64,000 bases of DNA from Immersiella caudata (GCA_030512335.1 JAULSU010000001.1:2418001-2482000); one strand, 5' to 3'. Positions 1-11,816 are shown, counted from the first letter of the stretch. Numbers and translations are program-made. Notes: generated from the sequence alone by a model not told the origin.

Positions 1-153
1 GCCCTAGATTGGTCAGTCCTCGTTAAATAAGAGGAAATATGAGACTTGACCTGCCTTGACGTATTCGGTGAGCTGGATGCCTTTCATGGTGAATGATCCC
101 CTAACCCTCGGTGTATGCGGTGAGACGAGAGATGAACCTATGAGGCAATGAGA

Positions 154-1292
154 TCAATGACAGAAGGTTTTATGAGATGGAATTGGAACAGAATATGCAC
201 AAGACGAGTCAAGGCAGATTTGGATTGGCAACCGGGTATCATTAGCACCGCTTACATGAGGTTCGTCGCGGGGTTCCTGTCGAAGCCGAGGTAGAGGATG
301 CAGCCCGCTGATTGGTCGCTCACCTTGACAGCTCTCGGTGAATCCATCGAAATGGAGAGCGGCCTCTCGGTTCGTCAACCAATCCTTTGCCCGCATGATC
401 AGCCATCTTGGGAAGCCCATTTTCCTTAGAGTGGCGAGTAAACGTATGTGGTTGACTGTGTCGGACGCACGCACCCGATATGTCGAGCTGGAGTAGCGAC
501 GCCGCGGCTTTCTTTCTCCACGCCTCCTGAACCTGGGCTACAACTATTCGAACTGCCAATTCTGTTGGAAGGTGTGCTCTGTTACCCATTTTCTCGTCCG
601 GAAGCAGCCCGTTCTCCTCGGCCGCTGGTGTGACCTTCCCGGCTATCACGGACTCTATCACCTTCCACAAGGTTGATAACATTGCAACTATTAGGCCACT
701 CTACGAGTACACCAAACTTGGAAGAGAAAGAAATAAGGAAAGGCATTGGAGTCGACGCTCGCCCTTCCATCCATCGAAGGAAGCGAGGCGGTCTGGGCGT
801 GTTGCCGAGGTAGATACGTGAGACGGTCACGGCTGAGGGTTGCCGAAGCCCCCGAGGAGCCCATCCCGTTACATAGAAGACTACTGGAAGACCAACCGTG
901 GCGGTTACTGCAAGTTACTCATGACGAACGTTTCAATCCTTGTCCTCTCCGTTCCGTGCCTCTTCCCCATTCTTCCTAATAAGCAGCTTCTGCTGGCGCC
1001 ACACTACACGCTTAGCCACCGCCTGGGGCAAGTATACCAGACCACGCGGGGCGGCCCTGATTCCATATTCAGATCGCATGGCAGCGAGAGAGATGGGCTT
1101 TCGCAGCTCGTAAACCGAAACGATTTTGTAGGCGAAACCGTAACCATCCCAGTCCTTGTGCCGACTGTTGAACTCGGCATTTCCGAGCCCGTTTTCTTCA
1201 AGGGGGGCTTCGCCTGGCTTTCTCGTCCGTGCCGGGAGGATCTCGCAAATGTGGGTGATTGCTGAATGTGGCGCGGTGCGGTAGAACCACAT
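154..1292 (-). mobile_element. Degenerate LINE-type (non-LTR) retrotransposon relic
   Basis: This is a broken copy of a non-LTR retrotransposon polyprotein read on the minus strand. The upstream part (about 1292-933) holds a stretch reading NAEFNSRHKDWD, which resembles the GDFNxxHxxW motif of LINE apurinic-type endonucleases. Further downstream (about 680-320) the frame reads LLSTLWKVIESVIAGK and then LLQLDISGA, the finger/palm approach of a LINE reverse transcriptase. A shifted frame (about 474-330) continues with DTVNHIRLLATLRKMGFPRW and LHFDGF, again typical of LINE RT. The order endonuclease then RT is correct for one element, but the frame changes at least twice, the YxDD catalytic box is missing, and neither a gag-like ORF nor a poly-A tail is seen. 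It is dead. The window edge cuts nothing obvious, but the 3' part may continue leftward. Confidence 0.72.
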
Positions 1293-2154
1293 AATCTAAG
1301 GTAACTTATACCCGTACTTATCATACTTACTGTACTTTTTCCGAGACTAAAATAATTAAAGTAAGCAGTCCTCCGGACGTACTTATTTTGATCACTCGCC
1401 TGCCCAAGTGATCACAGTAATTACCCAGTACTAACGCAGTGACCGCACGTATTCCCGTACCGTGGCGCCTGTGGGGTTACGTCGGCCCGACCCGGCCAAA
1501 GGTGGCCGGCAGGTCGTCACAGTTTAATCTGTCCCTATAACCGGGGTCAAGGGTGGCGGGTCGTGCGCTACATTACATTACGTATCTAAGCTTAAATACA
1601 GTAATTTTGCCATTAGTTAGTATACGCGAAGCCAGAGGAAATGAGAGTAGGAAGAAAGGTAGAACCGTGGCGAGGGGCGAGGGCATGAAAGTATTTATCC
1701 TCGCGATCCAGCAGCTGGTACGCGGGGCACCAGGGTGGAGGGACAAACATTGGACAAACATTGGGCCCGTGCGCTGGACGATGATCGGTGGGTGCCGTAG
1801 CCAGGTGGGCCGCGGCCAACCAGTCAAAAACGGAAGCCCCGACAGCGACACACCCACCTGCAAGTCAGAGACAACCCTGACCTCCAACAACAACCGCGAA
1901 AAACTTCCGTCACACCCAACTTTGCCCGCGATACCTCCTTGCGATTTCAACTGAGGAATCTCGATCTGATTACACCCAAACAGAAAACAGCAGTACAGAC
2001 CATCCAGCCGAGTTCGACAGACCGCAAACTCGCGATCCACCAGCTCGCCACCCGCAGCAACCGCGATCGCGCGGTCGGCCTACAACGAGCACGACGATTC
2101 CAAACCCAGCCAAAAATTCAACTCCCCGCGAAAGCCGTCAAACAAACCACCAGC
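1293..2154. other. AT-richer flank and promoter region upstream of the Yth1-like gene
   Basis: The first about 150 bases (1300-1440) are richer in TA and repeated GTAC/TTAC words than the rest of the window, which would fit repeat-induced point mutation spreading from the adjacent retroelement relic. The remainder is GC-balanced and probably holds promoter and 5' leader. Open frames here start with non-ATG codons and show no family resemblance. Confidence 0.4.
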
Positions 2155-2988
2155 ATGGCCACGGCCACCACCCCCGCTGCCACCGCAGCGGACTCCCTCC
2201 TCACCCATAACCCCCCACATTACACCTTCACCTTCACCCCATTCCTCCAACGGACCTACCAACACTCGCTCCCCGCCGACCGCCCCATCTGCAAAGCCTA
2301 CACCAACGGCTCCTGCCCTCTCAAATCCAAATGCCCCGAGCGGCACGTCTCGGCGCCCACCAGCTCCGATGGCTCCAACCCCTCCAAGCACGGCGGCTAC
2401 GGCTCGCTAGTCTGCAAGCACTGGCTGCGCGGTCTCTGCAAAAAGGGCGAGTCCTGCGAATTTCTACACGAGTACAACCTCCGCAAGATGCCCGAATGCA
2501 ACTTCTTCGTGCGCAACGGGTATTGTTCTAACGGCGACGAGTGCTTGTATCTGCACATCGACCCACAATCTCGGCTGCCGCCGTGTCCACACTATGACAG
2601 AGGGTTTTGCCCGCTGGGGCCGCGGTGCGACAAGAAGCATGTGCGCAGGGCGCTTTGCGTGTACTACCTGGCGGGCTTCTGTCCCGCGGGCAAGGGGTGT
2701 AAGGAGGGGGCGCATCCGCGATGGACGATGGACAAAGATATGGAGAGGCCGAAGGCGAAGGAGGAGAAGAAGGTGGAGGAGGGTGAGCATCATGGGCATG
2801 GGGAGAGGGAGAGGGAACGGGAGAGGGAGAGGGAGGAGAGGATGCAGGAGAGGGATGGTGGGCGGGAGAGAGGGGGACGGGATAGGGATGGGAATGAAAG
2901 GGGCCATGGCCACAAGGATAGGTTTGGGGGCGGTGGGAGGGGAGGAAGGTGGAGGGGGAAGGGAAGGTTCAGGGGAAGAGGTCACTGA
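2155..2988 (+). CDS. CCCH zinc-finger mRNA 3'-end processing protein (Yth1/CPSF30-like)
   Basis: Single-exon 277-residue protein. Five CCCH fingers run in tandem at about residues 46-64, 87-105, 115-134, 144-162 and 168-187. This is the exact architecture of Yth1/CPSF30, the RNA-binding subunit of the cleavage and polyadenylation factor that recognises the poly(A) signal in the nucleus. I start at the ATG at 2155 (MATATTP). The frame is open further upstream only from a TTG codon, and the family starts shortly before the first finger. After finger five comes a long charged tail with Glu-Arg repeats (about 215-230) ending in an Arg-Gly-rich segment (GGRGGRWRGKGRFRGRGH), a probable extra RNA-binding tail. 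The purine-rich DNA coding the tail opens long frames on the other strand, which I ignore. Essential gene in yeasts, so probably intact. Confidence 0.92.
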   Translation: MATATTPAATAADSLLTHNPPHYTFTFTPFLQRTYQHSLPADRPICKAYTNGSCPLKSKCPERHVSAPTSSDGSNPSKHGGYGSLVCKHWLRGLCKKGESCEFLHEYNLRKMPECNFFVRNGYCSNGDECLYLHIDPQSRLPPCPHYDRGFCPLGPRCDKKHVRRALCVYYLAGFCPAGKGCKEGAHPRWTMDKDMERPKAKEEKKVEEGEHHGHGEREREREREREERMQERDGGRERGGRDRDGNERGHGHKDRFGGGGRGGRWRGKGRFRGRGH

Positions 2989-3321
2989 TGTGTTGCGAGC
3001 AGATGGTGAGGGTTTTGGGGACCACGGCAGTTTTATAATGGGCATAGTCTTGGGGCTTCGATCAAAGAAGTATGGTATTCCCCTGGGTTGGGATCGCGTC
3101 TAAGTGTAGAATTCGTTGGCCTGCTAAGACATGCGTACTGGGGAAGGGACGCAAAGAGGCAGCATAAACGGCTCGCAACGCCAAGTGTATATATATTGTC
3201 CATCAATCATGGTGCCGCCAACCCTCAGAGTGAAGTTCCTTCCAACGCCGCCCTTATATTCTTTGTACAATATAACACATCACATCTCGTATGCAAATAC
3301 CAATGCCATGCTAAAAACACC

Positions 3322-4937
3322 TCAAGTCTCCTTCCAAACATGGGCATCCCCAACCTGTTCCAGCGGCGGCACGGCCACAAACGACTCGTGTGAGGCTTCC
3401 CCGTTGTCGCTCCCGCTTGACCGGGGACTGTTGTAGGAGCTGGACTGCCAAGTCGCAAGCTCATCTACTCTGCGGATGCCCATCATCCACGCCACCAGAC
3501 CCCGAGGCACAAATCGCCCGACAAAGCCGTAAACGCTGGCGCCGAGTCCGACGCGGACAACGCCGCTCGTGTTGGACCCGTCAATCACATCGAACACAGC
3601 ATTGTGGAGATCGCGCAAAGAGCTTCCGCGCATCCCACGGATCATTCCATTGCTGATGGCGGAACTAGACTGGCTCAGATAATTCTTTGCGTAAGCCTGG
3701 CGCGCCGAATCCGGCCAGGCATTGGTGTCCAGGCCTTCCGGAGGCGGAAGCAGACCAAAGTGGCCGCCTCCGCTATTTTGCTCGCCACGGTGGTTCCATG
3801 AAGGCGTGAAGCCGGCGAAATCAAAGGTTCCCAGTTGGACGTGTGTCACGGGGATGGCAAGTGGTCGTAGCTCGGCTGCCAGAACCTCGGTAAACGCAGA
3901 GAGGGCTGAGCAGACGGTCGCCTCGGGGGCATGGAATGGAGGGTTTATGGAGGAAATGATGGAGGGCGTGAAGACCATAACCTTTGGAGGTTGAAATTTC
4001 TCTACGGGGCCGAGCCGGGCGGTTAGTAGGGGAAGGAAGGCTTGAATTGTGAGGATCGGCTGGAGAAGGTGTGTGTTGAATAGGTCGTAGAAGCTCGAGG
4101 GCGGGATTGTGGCAATGGGAGAGGTTTGGTAGTTGAGAGACGGAATGAGGATGACGGCTTTGAGGGAGATGTGATGCTTTCTCCCTCTTGGGATGGCGCT
4201 TTGGGGGTTCTGTAGGTACTGGGCGAAACGCTCAATGGAATTCCCAGCGCTCGGGGGCTGTGACATTGTTAGCAGTTGAAGCAGACGGGCTGCGAGGACA
4301 GGAACGCACATTGGTAGTATCTATCGTCAGAGGCTGAATGTCGGGCCGCGATAACCTCTGAACCGTGACCTCGTCCTCGTGGCTGTTGCACACAATGTAG
4401 ACAATAAATCCTTTCCTCTCCATGTCCAAGGATAGCGACCGGGTCAAGGGGAGTGCTGGTGACCCAGCGATGACGACAACATCCATCCGTCCGCCACTAC
4501 CGGCCCTCCTCGCCCGCCGCACTTTTCGCAGCCGGCAGTTACTCCTGTATGTCCGGTATGCGATAGTGCTCGTGGCTATAACGATGAACCCCGTCAAGAA
4601 CTTGTGCCGTGAGATCCAGTTCTGAACTTTCTCGAGAGCTGTGGCCGGTAGCTGGAGGACTGGAGGAGTAGGAGGGGGTAGCCGTGGTCGTAGAATCTCG
4701 GGAACGTAAGGCGACCCTGCTAGAGATTCCCGAATGATGTCTGCTATCTGGTCGATATTCTTATCGATAAAATCGGCCACTTCCACGGAATACCGCTTCA
4801 CATCGTTCGGGATGGACGATAGCTAATGCATCGCATGTCAGCCTGGGGACGGGCCGTCACAAGCTATCGCAGGACAACACGCGACGTGGGGAAGGTGGAC
4901 TTACTACGTCCAAGAACGCCTGGTCGTCTGCAGACAT
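3322..4937 (-). CDS. DUF1776 family protein (SDR-like, membrane-anchored)
   Basis: Three exons on the minus strand: 4937-4905, 4822-4310, 4257-3322, giving 493 residues. Both introns are GT-AG in phase 0. The second (52 nt) carries GCTAAC before its acceptor. The short first exon encodes MSADDQAFLDV and joins to LSSIPNDVKRYSVEVADFID, the usual start of the fungal DUF1776 (PF08643) family. A hydrophobic segment FLTGFIVIATSTIAY lies at about 86-101. The Rossmann-like part follows (MDVVVIAGSPALPLTRSLSLDMERKG), then a region with PPKVMVFTPSIISS typical of degenerate short-chain dehydrogenases. The classic TGxxxGxG motif is altered (AGSPALPLTR), so enzymatic activity is doubtful. Its cellular role is not established. 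Exon 1 would be missed by simple ORF calling. Confidence 0.85.
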
Positions 4938-5394
4938 CTTGGTAATAGACGTCTCGTGGTTTCTCGCGATAGGGTGTTGTCCACGTCGTCCAGGGCGTCC
5001 AGGGGTCCAGGATGATTCTGGCAGGCGTCAACAAAGAATGAAGAAAAGTTGACTGCTCTATCAGCAATCTTGGGGTGTTATCGGGGTGGTCCGGGCGCGT
5101 GAACCCGGTTCTCCACAACGTCATGTTGATTCTCCGCTCTTGGCATTCGGCCCGCGTTGGCAGGGGTCGGCACCGCTGGGCTTCACCAACCACGAGCTCG
5201 GCTCTTCAACAACGAACAATAAAAAAAACTAGAACAGTCCCTCCTCGTACTGTTGAATAATCCCATATCGATTTAGAAAAGAGCACTCTGATGCCCTCGT
5301 TTCTCTTGTGTTTCCATAGGTATACTGACGCGCATCTTCTCTCGTCACCAGAGCCTTTCCAATGCCTCCCACGAGCCCCAAACAAGGTACCTAC

Positions 5395-6277
5395 CTACAA
5401 ACGCTTGATCACTGCCCTCAGTCTCACATAACTAAACATCCACCCCCATCCCGGCTTCCCACAAACCACCTCCAAAACCTCCACAACCTCCCTAACGCAC
5501 TCCTCCCTCTCTTTCCCATCCTCCACAGCCTCAATGAACGCCTTCGCCATCAACCGCACCCATCCTTCGATCCCTCCCTTATCCGCATCCGTAGGCCTCC
5601 ATTCCCTCTCCACCCTGACCACCTCCATCCCTCCCACTGTCTGAACGATCTCCTTTACCCACGTTTCATCAGGAAAGAACCAAGGATCTGCCTCCCGTGC
5701 CTTGGCTATTCCAATACGGCGTGCCAGCACCGAGAGAATCGCAGCGCGGACTTCAGATACATTCCCCAGCCCGCCCATCTCGAAAACAAACTGCCCACCC
5801 GGAGCAAGAGCGTCACGAACGGAAGTAAATAGCGGTGCGCGAGAAGAAGGCGGACACAGAATCCAATGCAACGCAGCATTGGAGAAGATCTTATTGTAGG
5901 TTCTGGGCGGTGGAGAGGGGAGGGCAGTTGCGTCGAGGACTGCAAAGGTGCATTTTTCTTGGAGGTTCGCAGACGCGGTGGCTTTGCGAGCGGTCTCGAT
6001 CATGGAGGGGGAGGCGTCGATGCCGTGGAGAGAGCCGGAGCCTTGGGAGAGGATGTGGCCGATCTGAAGATCAAGGATCCCGTCACCGCAGCCGAGGTCG
6101 AGGATAGTGTCATCGGGTTGGGGGTCAAGCCACTGCATTACTTTGGTGGCGAGCTTTGGGACGAAGGATGCGGAGTTTTGATAGGCCTGGGCAGTGTAAG
6201 TGTTGGAGCGTTTGATGGTTTTTTTGTTGTTGCAGACAAACCTCGGACGACCAGTTGTCCTGCTTGGAAGCGGACAT
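5395..6277 (-). CDS. SAM-dependent class I methyltransferase
   Basis: Two exons (6277-6242 and 6186-5395) separated by a 55-nt GT-AG intron, giving 275 residues. Exon 1 encodes MSASKQDNWSSE and joins in phase 0 to AYQNSASFVPKLATKVMQWL. The SAM-binding glycine motif ILDLGCGDG lies at about residues 40-48, motif II has GIDASPSMIETAR, and FAVLDATALP and FSNAALHWI follow. This layout is that of trans-aconitate methyltransferase/UbiE-like small-molecule methyltransferases. It has no signal peptide or membrane segment, so it is probably cytosolic. The substrate cannot be read from the sequence. The next gene (amidase) lies upstream on the same strand with its own promoter space, so no operon is implied. 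Confidence 0.88.
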
Positions 6278-6581
6278 TTCTTCAAGTCTCTGTTGGAAGG
6301 ATGCTGAAATATGAATATTGAGAATCTAAGATGTCTTGCTCAGGTGGAATGTACCTTACTTATACACACATGGCATGTCGCAGCCACCCCACGTTCATTG
6401 GCCGGGTAGAACGGGGCGTCCCATTCCAGGGGTTGGCCGATCTCGGCCTCCTGCAGAAGTTTGACGGGCTGACGATCGAGGTGTAATCGATATTGTTGAC
6501 GACGAACCTCTAATGCTAAGATGTTATTGCTGTACAGTAAAGACTTCGCTAAGACGCCATAACCCGGTGTTGCCGCCCCCA

Positions 6582-6797
6582 TTAGCTTACGTCTTTCTCG
6601 ACCAGACAAGCATACCTAGCCTCCTGAGCCAGAAAGTCCATGAGAGCATTTGTGCTCTGAAATCCAGCCTCACGAGTCATGGACTCAATGCAGGACTTTT
6701 TGACTGGAAGTCCCAACAGGGCCAAAATCTCGGCCTTTTGAGCTAGAAGCTCCGGAAGGTGCTTTGCGTTCGGGTCTGGAGGGATTGCCCTACGCGC
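6582..6797 (-). other. Open frame directly behind the amidase stop, not assigned
   Basis: Immediately after the TAG stop of the amidase the same frame stays open for 71 codons, to a TAA. The translation looks protein-like (KAEILALLGLPVKK, then MTREAGFQSTNALMDFLAQ). I do not recognise the family. The end of the frame, GAC-GTAAGC, could be a splice donor, and an open 49-codon stretch follows a possible acceptor near 6507. It could be a small separate gene starting at the internal ATG, a pseudogene exon, a readthrough extension of the amidase, or chance. Confidence 0.25.
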
Positions 6798-8605
6798 CTA
6801 ATCAAGTGCGCATCCATCGAGCAACTCATATTTTTCCTTGCCTAGTGCATCCTCCACAACTTGCATGACTGCCAAGACCTTCTCTTCCTCCAGGCGCCGT
6901 CCTACAACCTGGACTCCCACCGGAAGGCCCTGCATTTTCTCGGCATCGTAGTGTTTATACGCGCCCCTGGCAACACCGTTTAGCTTCTTGATGATGAGCC
7001 CCTTTGGCAGTGCGTCAACTGTCTTGTCCACGCGCGTAACCGGGAGAACACCTGCGGTATAGTCGAGCTACAACATGATTAGCATGGTACCACACAAATA
7101 TCTCTTCCCAGAAGACTCACCAGGTTGAAGAGGAAAGTATATCCGCAGCTGCTCACTGCATCGCCCATTGCATCATGTGGCAACGCAGGCGTGGCATTCG
7201 GGGGCGCCAGGATGACATCGAACTTTTGCTCGTTCCACCACTGGAACCACTTAGTTCGATATGCCTCCCTCTCTTTGACCAAATGCCAGTTTTCCCACGC
7301 CGACAGCGGTCTCCAGTCCTTCACCAGGCCCGCCCACACGTCGTCTCTCCTAACATACTTCACCCATAACCAATACACCCACCTCACGAGTCCCGGTAGC
7401 GCGGCCAACTTCCTCAGCTGCCTCGCCCCAGCATCGTTCCACTCCCCCGGCCTCCTGAACGACTCAAACATCTGACATCCATCGGCATTCAAGAGCCGAC
7501 TTGCAATCCTCAACGCGTCCTCCATATTCGGCGCCCCTTCAACATCCACAACCGAATGCCCTTCCCTCTTCAAGGCATCCTCTACCATCTTCAACGCCCT
7601 CGCACACGCTGGACTCGGGTCTACCACCCCATCCGTCCTCAACACTCCGACCTTCAACTTCCTCCCCTTCACCTCCCCTTCCACCTCACCCCTCCACTTC
7701 AACGGATGCACACTCCCATCGTACCTCCACGGCTCCATATGTATAACGCTCCTCGTAAAATACTCCAAGTCCCCCAAAGTCCTTGCCATCGGACTGTACA
7801 CACTCGGCACCCCCTCCTGGCCAGGCATGCTCGTCGCAATCCCCGCCTTGGGCCACCGTCCCGTACTACACCTCAGTGCATAGCATCCACTCCAATGCGC
7901 CGGCAGCCTCACACTACCCGCGACATCACTCCCCACCCCAATCCTACTCCCTCCAAACCCCAGCAGCGCCGACTCTCCCCCCGTGCTGCCCCCCGGCGAA
8001 TACTTCTCATTGTGCGGATTCGTACACCGCCCCCACACCTCATTCGTACTCTCAAAGCTCAGTAGCGTAATCGGCAGGTTGGTCTTGACGTGCGGCACCG
8101 CACCCGCGTCCTTCAAGAGGCGCACCATCGGCCCGTCTGTGTCGGATTTATTTCCCACAAACGACGAAAAGCCGACAGTGGTGTCATACCCGCCGACGAT
8201 GATCGTGTCTTTCAGGGAGACGGGAATCCCCGCGAGTGGGCCGGAGAGGTTGATGTCGCCGGATTCGAGCCATTGTTCTGCGGAAGGGAGGAGGATTTCC
8301 GTCAGGCAGTTGGTTTTGGTGTGGGCTTTAAGGGCGACTTTGCCGTAGGTATGGAGGATGGAGAGCGGGGAAGTGGCTCCAGAATGAACCGAGGAGACGA
8401 GGGAGGCGATGGGTTGGTTGAGGATGGAGCCTTCGAGGGGGGTGATGGGGCCGTAGTAGACTTCGGGGAGGGAGGCGACGCGGGCGGCGCGCTCTGATTG
8501 TTTGAAACGGCTGTGGGGTGGTTAGTTTGGTGAAGGTGAAGAATTGGGGGAGGGGGGTTACCAGTCGCGGCGGTGCTGGAGGTAGTCGAGCAGTGAGAGG
8601 CCCAT
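6798..8605 (-). CDS. Fatty-acid-amide-hydrolase-type amidase
   Basis: Three exons: 8605-8562, 8510-7121, 7067-6798, giving 567 residues. The introns are 51 and 53 nt. The amidase-signature fold is clear: PVSLKDT supplies Lys115, SPGGSTGGES supplies Ser190, and GSDVAGSVR supplies Ser214. The spacing Lys +75 Ser +24 Ser equals that of FAAH (Lys142, Ser217, Ser241), so the Ser-cisSer-Lys triad is intact. The C-terminus GLPVGVQVVGRRLEEEKVL is the conserved amidase end. It should hydrolyse amide bonds of small or fatty amides, as fungal acetamidases and general amidases do. The physiological substrate is unknown. The splice at the first junction makes codon 15 TGC. No transmembrane anchor like that of mammalian FAAH is obvious at the N-terminus. 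Confidence 0.9.
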
Positions 8606-9422
8606 GCTTGCTGATTATGATGTAGTGTGTAGGTGGTGGCTGGCTTTGAATCGGGTTTGCCAATTGTACTGGATGTTCATTAGGACTTGCACATTGAAGC
8701 TAACTCGGGGAGGTGTGCTTTGTTGAAAGTTCAATGTCCGGGATGGGTCCGGTGTCGTTGGTTCCCATTTGTAGAACGGTAGGAGCTAACTGACCCCCAA
8801 CTTCCCCGCATCCGTTCTCGTGCCGTTATCTAACTGCAGTCCACGTGTAACGGCCTGGCGGTGAGGTTCTCAATTCCTCTCATGTAAACATCCGAATTGT
8901 CTTAAGCCGCTGACAGCCGGTCGGTCATCCGCCAGGGGTAAATCAGGTCGACCTATGAGCTAATGGCCCCAAACTAGAAGCCTCCCAGTTGGTCAATGCC
9001 TAAAAGTCCATCTGGGATCGAATCTATGGTGCGTCACTAGGTAAAACCTGTCTCACAGCCATCCCTGTGCTGCTCCGAAAGACGGTTGACGGTTTCCGGA
9101 CCTACTTTCCATCCGACCGTCCCTAATCTTGGATACATGTAGGTAGTCTGGACATTAAAACAACAATTGAGTACAGTTATCAGGAGCCCCCGTCCGTGCA
9201 AGTTCCTCCCAAATCCACCATAACCGTTGTGCAGAGCTTTCCCAAAAACCGGACGCTTGTCGTCCTTAACGTCGCCGTCATGGCCGGTTGACCCTACCTA
9301 GGCAACAAAAACAACAATGTGGATTCCTGCTGAAGAATAAAGATCCCATTCCGACCAGCCTCACCAGTTTTGCCGTCCAAGCACCTAAACACCATTCCCA
9401 GATACAGCTTAAAACAACCTAC
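8606..9422. other. Intergenic region between amidase promoter and CAC2 3' end
   Basis: About 0.8 kb holding the amidase promoter and the 3' end of the CAC2-like gene. I found no tRNA, repeat or coding signal. Open frames here lack family resemblance. Confidence 0.5.
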
Positions 9423-11816
9423 TTACGCCTTCGGCTCCTCGCCACTCGGCTGTGCCCCACTGCTCACCAGCGTTGGAGCGATCCGTCTTCGCTTCTGCTG
9501 CCCGCTAGAAGCGTCCTCGGATTCTGCTTCGCTGGTGTCCCTCTTGAGGTTCGCGGGTGCTGGCACTGTTATGGAGCCCCGTGGTGTTTCGGGAGGCGTC
9601 GTGATCGGAACACCTGTCAACTGACCGGAATTAGCTGCTGTAAGGCTAGGCACTTGTCCCGAGATCAATGGAGGGTTGCTGATGACCCCCGTAGGAACTG
9701 TCGAAGATTGCGTGATGATAGACGAAGTAGAGTTCGATCGGGCCGGTGAGGATGGCCGTATGTTGACGAACGATGCGGCTGCTGGCGGAGATGGAGCTGT
9801 TAAAGAGCTTGCCGAGTCCCGGTGGCGGTGATGACTTCCATTCGGGAATGGTGATGGTGGTGCGAACACCGATGTAGGCGTCGGAACTGGGGTGTTCTGA
9901 GCCGATGAGGCAGCCGTTCCAGCCGTTGCCCTCGGCTGTCCTAGTTCCCCCTTGTAGACCTCTCCCAGCTCGCCGGGCAAAAATGACAGCGTTGAGCAAA
10001 ACCCGTCCGATGAAGAAATCAAGAGGGTCAACCCATCACTCGACCTGTTACAAGGTTAGTACCACATTGGTGGAAGAAGGCACCCCCGACTCACCAAGTC
10101 AAATCAGTAAATGTTGCACAATGCAAGTTGCTCACGATACAAATCGGCGTTTGTTGTTGCGTGTCGTAGAGCAACACAGAATCCTGAGTGGCAACAGCAT
10201 ACACCATACGGTATGGCAAGGCAAACACGGGTTTGGGACCAGGCGCCTGAACGCCCGTTTCCAAGCTGAGAGTTTTGGGCGCTGAGGTTGAGCTTTCCAA
10301 GGACGTAGGTGGCGGCGGTGGGTCCATAACCGACGGAGCTGGCGAGGGCTTTGACAAAGGTTCCGGAAGGGGAGCGATCGGGTCTTCCGAAGACGATGTG
10401 TCGATGGTGATGTGCTTGGTGACAGGTGGGCTCTGCCTCAAAGTGTACACAACAGGAGAACACCTCACTGCAACCGATGGCTTTTTGTGGCCTGGGAGGT
10501 GTGCAATGGGCGGCCTGTTGATCCCTCCTCTCGTGTAGATATACACCGTATTGAGAATCTCCTGAACCGGCTTCCCGCCCTCGGCTTGATGCTGAGTGAC
10601 GAATTGGCCAGCGGGTGTGAGAAGAAGACTCCCGTCGGGTGTAAAGGTCAGTCTCCGGAAAAACGAGGTCAAGGTCTCATTCGCGTAAAGGCCCGCAGCC
10701 TTGACGCCAAAGCTGCTGCTCGTGGGATGGGGCTTCGGCGACGCCTCCATGGCCATGACTGCCGGTAGAGGCATTGACGGTGCCGGTGAGACGGACCGTC
10801 TTGACGAGAAAGATGACCGTCGGCTGTGGCTAATAACGCTCGGCGGGTTCATTGGCAGTGCCATGGATGTTGGAGTCCCCGGAGCTGACGGTGCCGGCGA
10901 GCCCATAACAACGCTGGGCACCGCATCGATGGAAGCCAATGCCGAGCGATATCCAAGTTCAGGTGGTACTGGGCTCTGGGAAGATATCCGTCGAGGAGGC
11001 AAGTCAGCCTTGTTATGCATGGCAACCTTTGGGGGCGCATCGTTGTGGCTGCTGAGGGTGTATTGTCCATCTTTCGTCCTCAAAGAGTACACATGGACGG
11101 AGCGATCCGATGATTGCGTCGCGATATACTCATTTAATGGATCCCACGCCACACCTTGGACATAGTGGCTGTGCTCCGCAATTTGCCTTACTAAAGTTCC
11201 TAGATATTGTTATCAGCGAGGAACTCTGCTTCGATACATGATGCAGAACCCACCTGTGCCAGCATTGTATATCCTCGCGATATTGTCCATACTCCCGATG
11301 ATGAAAAAGGAGGCGTCTGGTGACCAAGCCAGGTCATAGATTTCAGTACCTAGCGACCGACACATGTGCTTCGTACGCCAAGCCTCTTTGTCCTCGAGGC
11401 CTTCAGACCCAAAAGCAACATGGTGATTTTCAGATGGAACCCATAAAATCACGTTGCCATCGTCACCAGCAGACGCAAGAAGTTCGCCTAGATATCGAGT
11501 CAATACGAGTGGGAAACAGTTCGGCGGGTTGTGCGTACCCTTGGGGGCCCAGCGGACAACATTCACTGCCTGTGTATGCTTTGCCAGTGTCGCTAGATAC
11601 TCGACCTTCCGGTCCTCGCCATCTTCCTCGACCTTCCAGAGCTACAGAATGTCAGCTCGAGCCCAGATCCGGTTCTCTTCTGCGACATACCCGAACATTA
11701 TTGTCACCAGCACCGGTTGCCAGTCGACCTTTCCCGTGTGGTTCAAAATGCGCCGAGTAAATGGGGTATGGGTTGTTCTCCGTGTGCCAGTTGATGATGA
11801 GCGGCGTGGCCTTCAT
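9423..11816 (-). CDS. Chromatin assembly factor 1 subunit B (Cac2/p60-like WD40 protein)
   Basis: Five exons: 11816-11691, 11641-11539, 11487-11254, 11199-10095, 10044-9423, giving 729 residues. All four introns are 49-54 nt GT-AG. The protein starts MKATPLIINWHTENNPYPIY, the standard CAF-1 p60 N-terminus, and continues with WD40 blades such as AHFEPHGKGRLATGAGDNNVRLW-type, LASAGDDGNVILW, IYDLAWSPDASFFIIGSMDNIARIY and VAWDPLNEYIATQSSDRSVHVY. Later blades include FFRRLTFTPDGSLLLTPAG and a final SSDGFCSTLSF. The middle and C-terminal parts carry long Ser/Pro-rich disordered inserts and a basic QKRRR near the end. It should act in the nucleus in the CAF-1 complex, which deposits H3-H4 behind replication forks. 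Longer than yeast Cac2, as usual in filamentous fungi. Confidence 0.93.

Noticed and set aside
2464..3045. Pro/Leu-rich minus-strand frame over the Yth1-like gene
   Set aside because: Reverse of the purine-rich Glu/Arg/Gly tail of the CCCH protein.
5835..6321. Plus-strand frames over the methyltransferase gene
   Set aside because: Antisense shadow of a well-supported methyltransferase.
7501..8497. Plus-strand Pro/Ser- and Gly-rich frames over the amidase
   Set aside because: Antisense of an amidase with intact catalytic triad. Composition is an artefact of its codon use.
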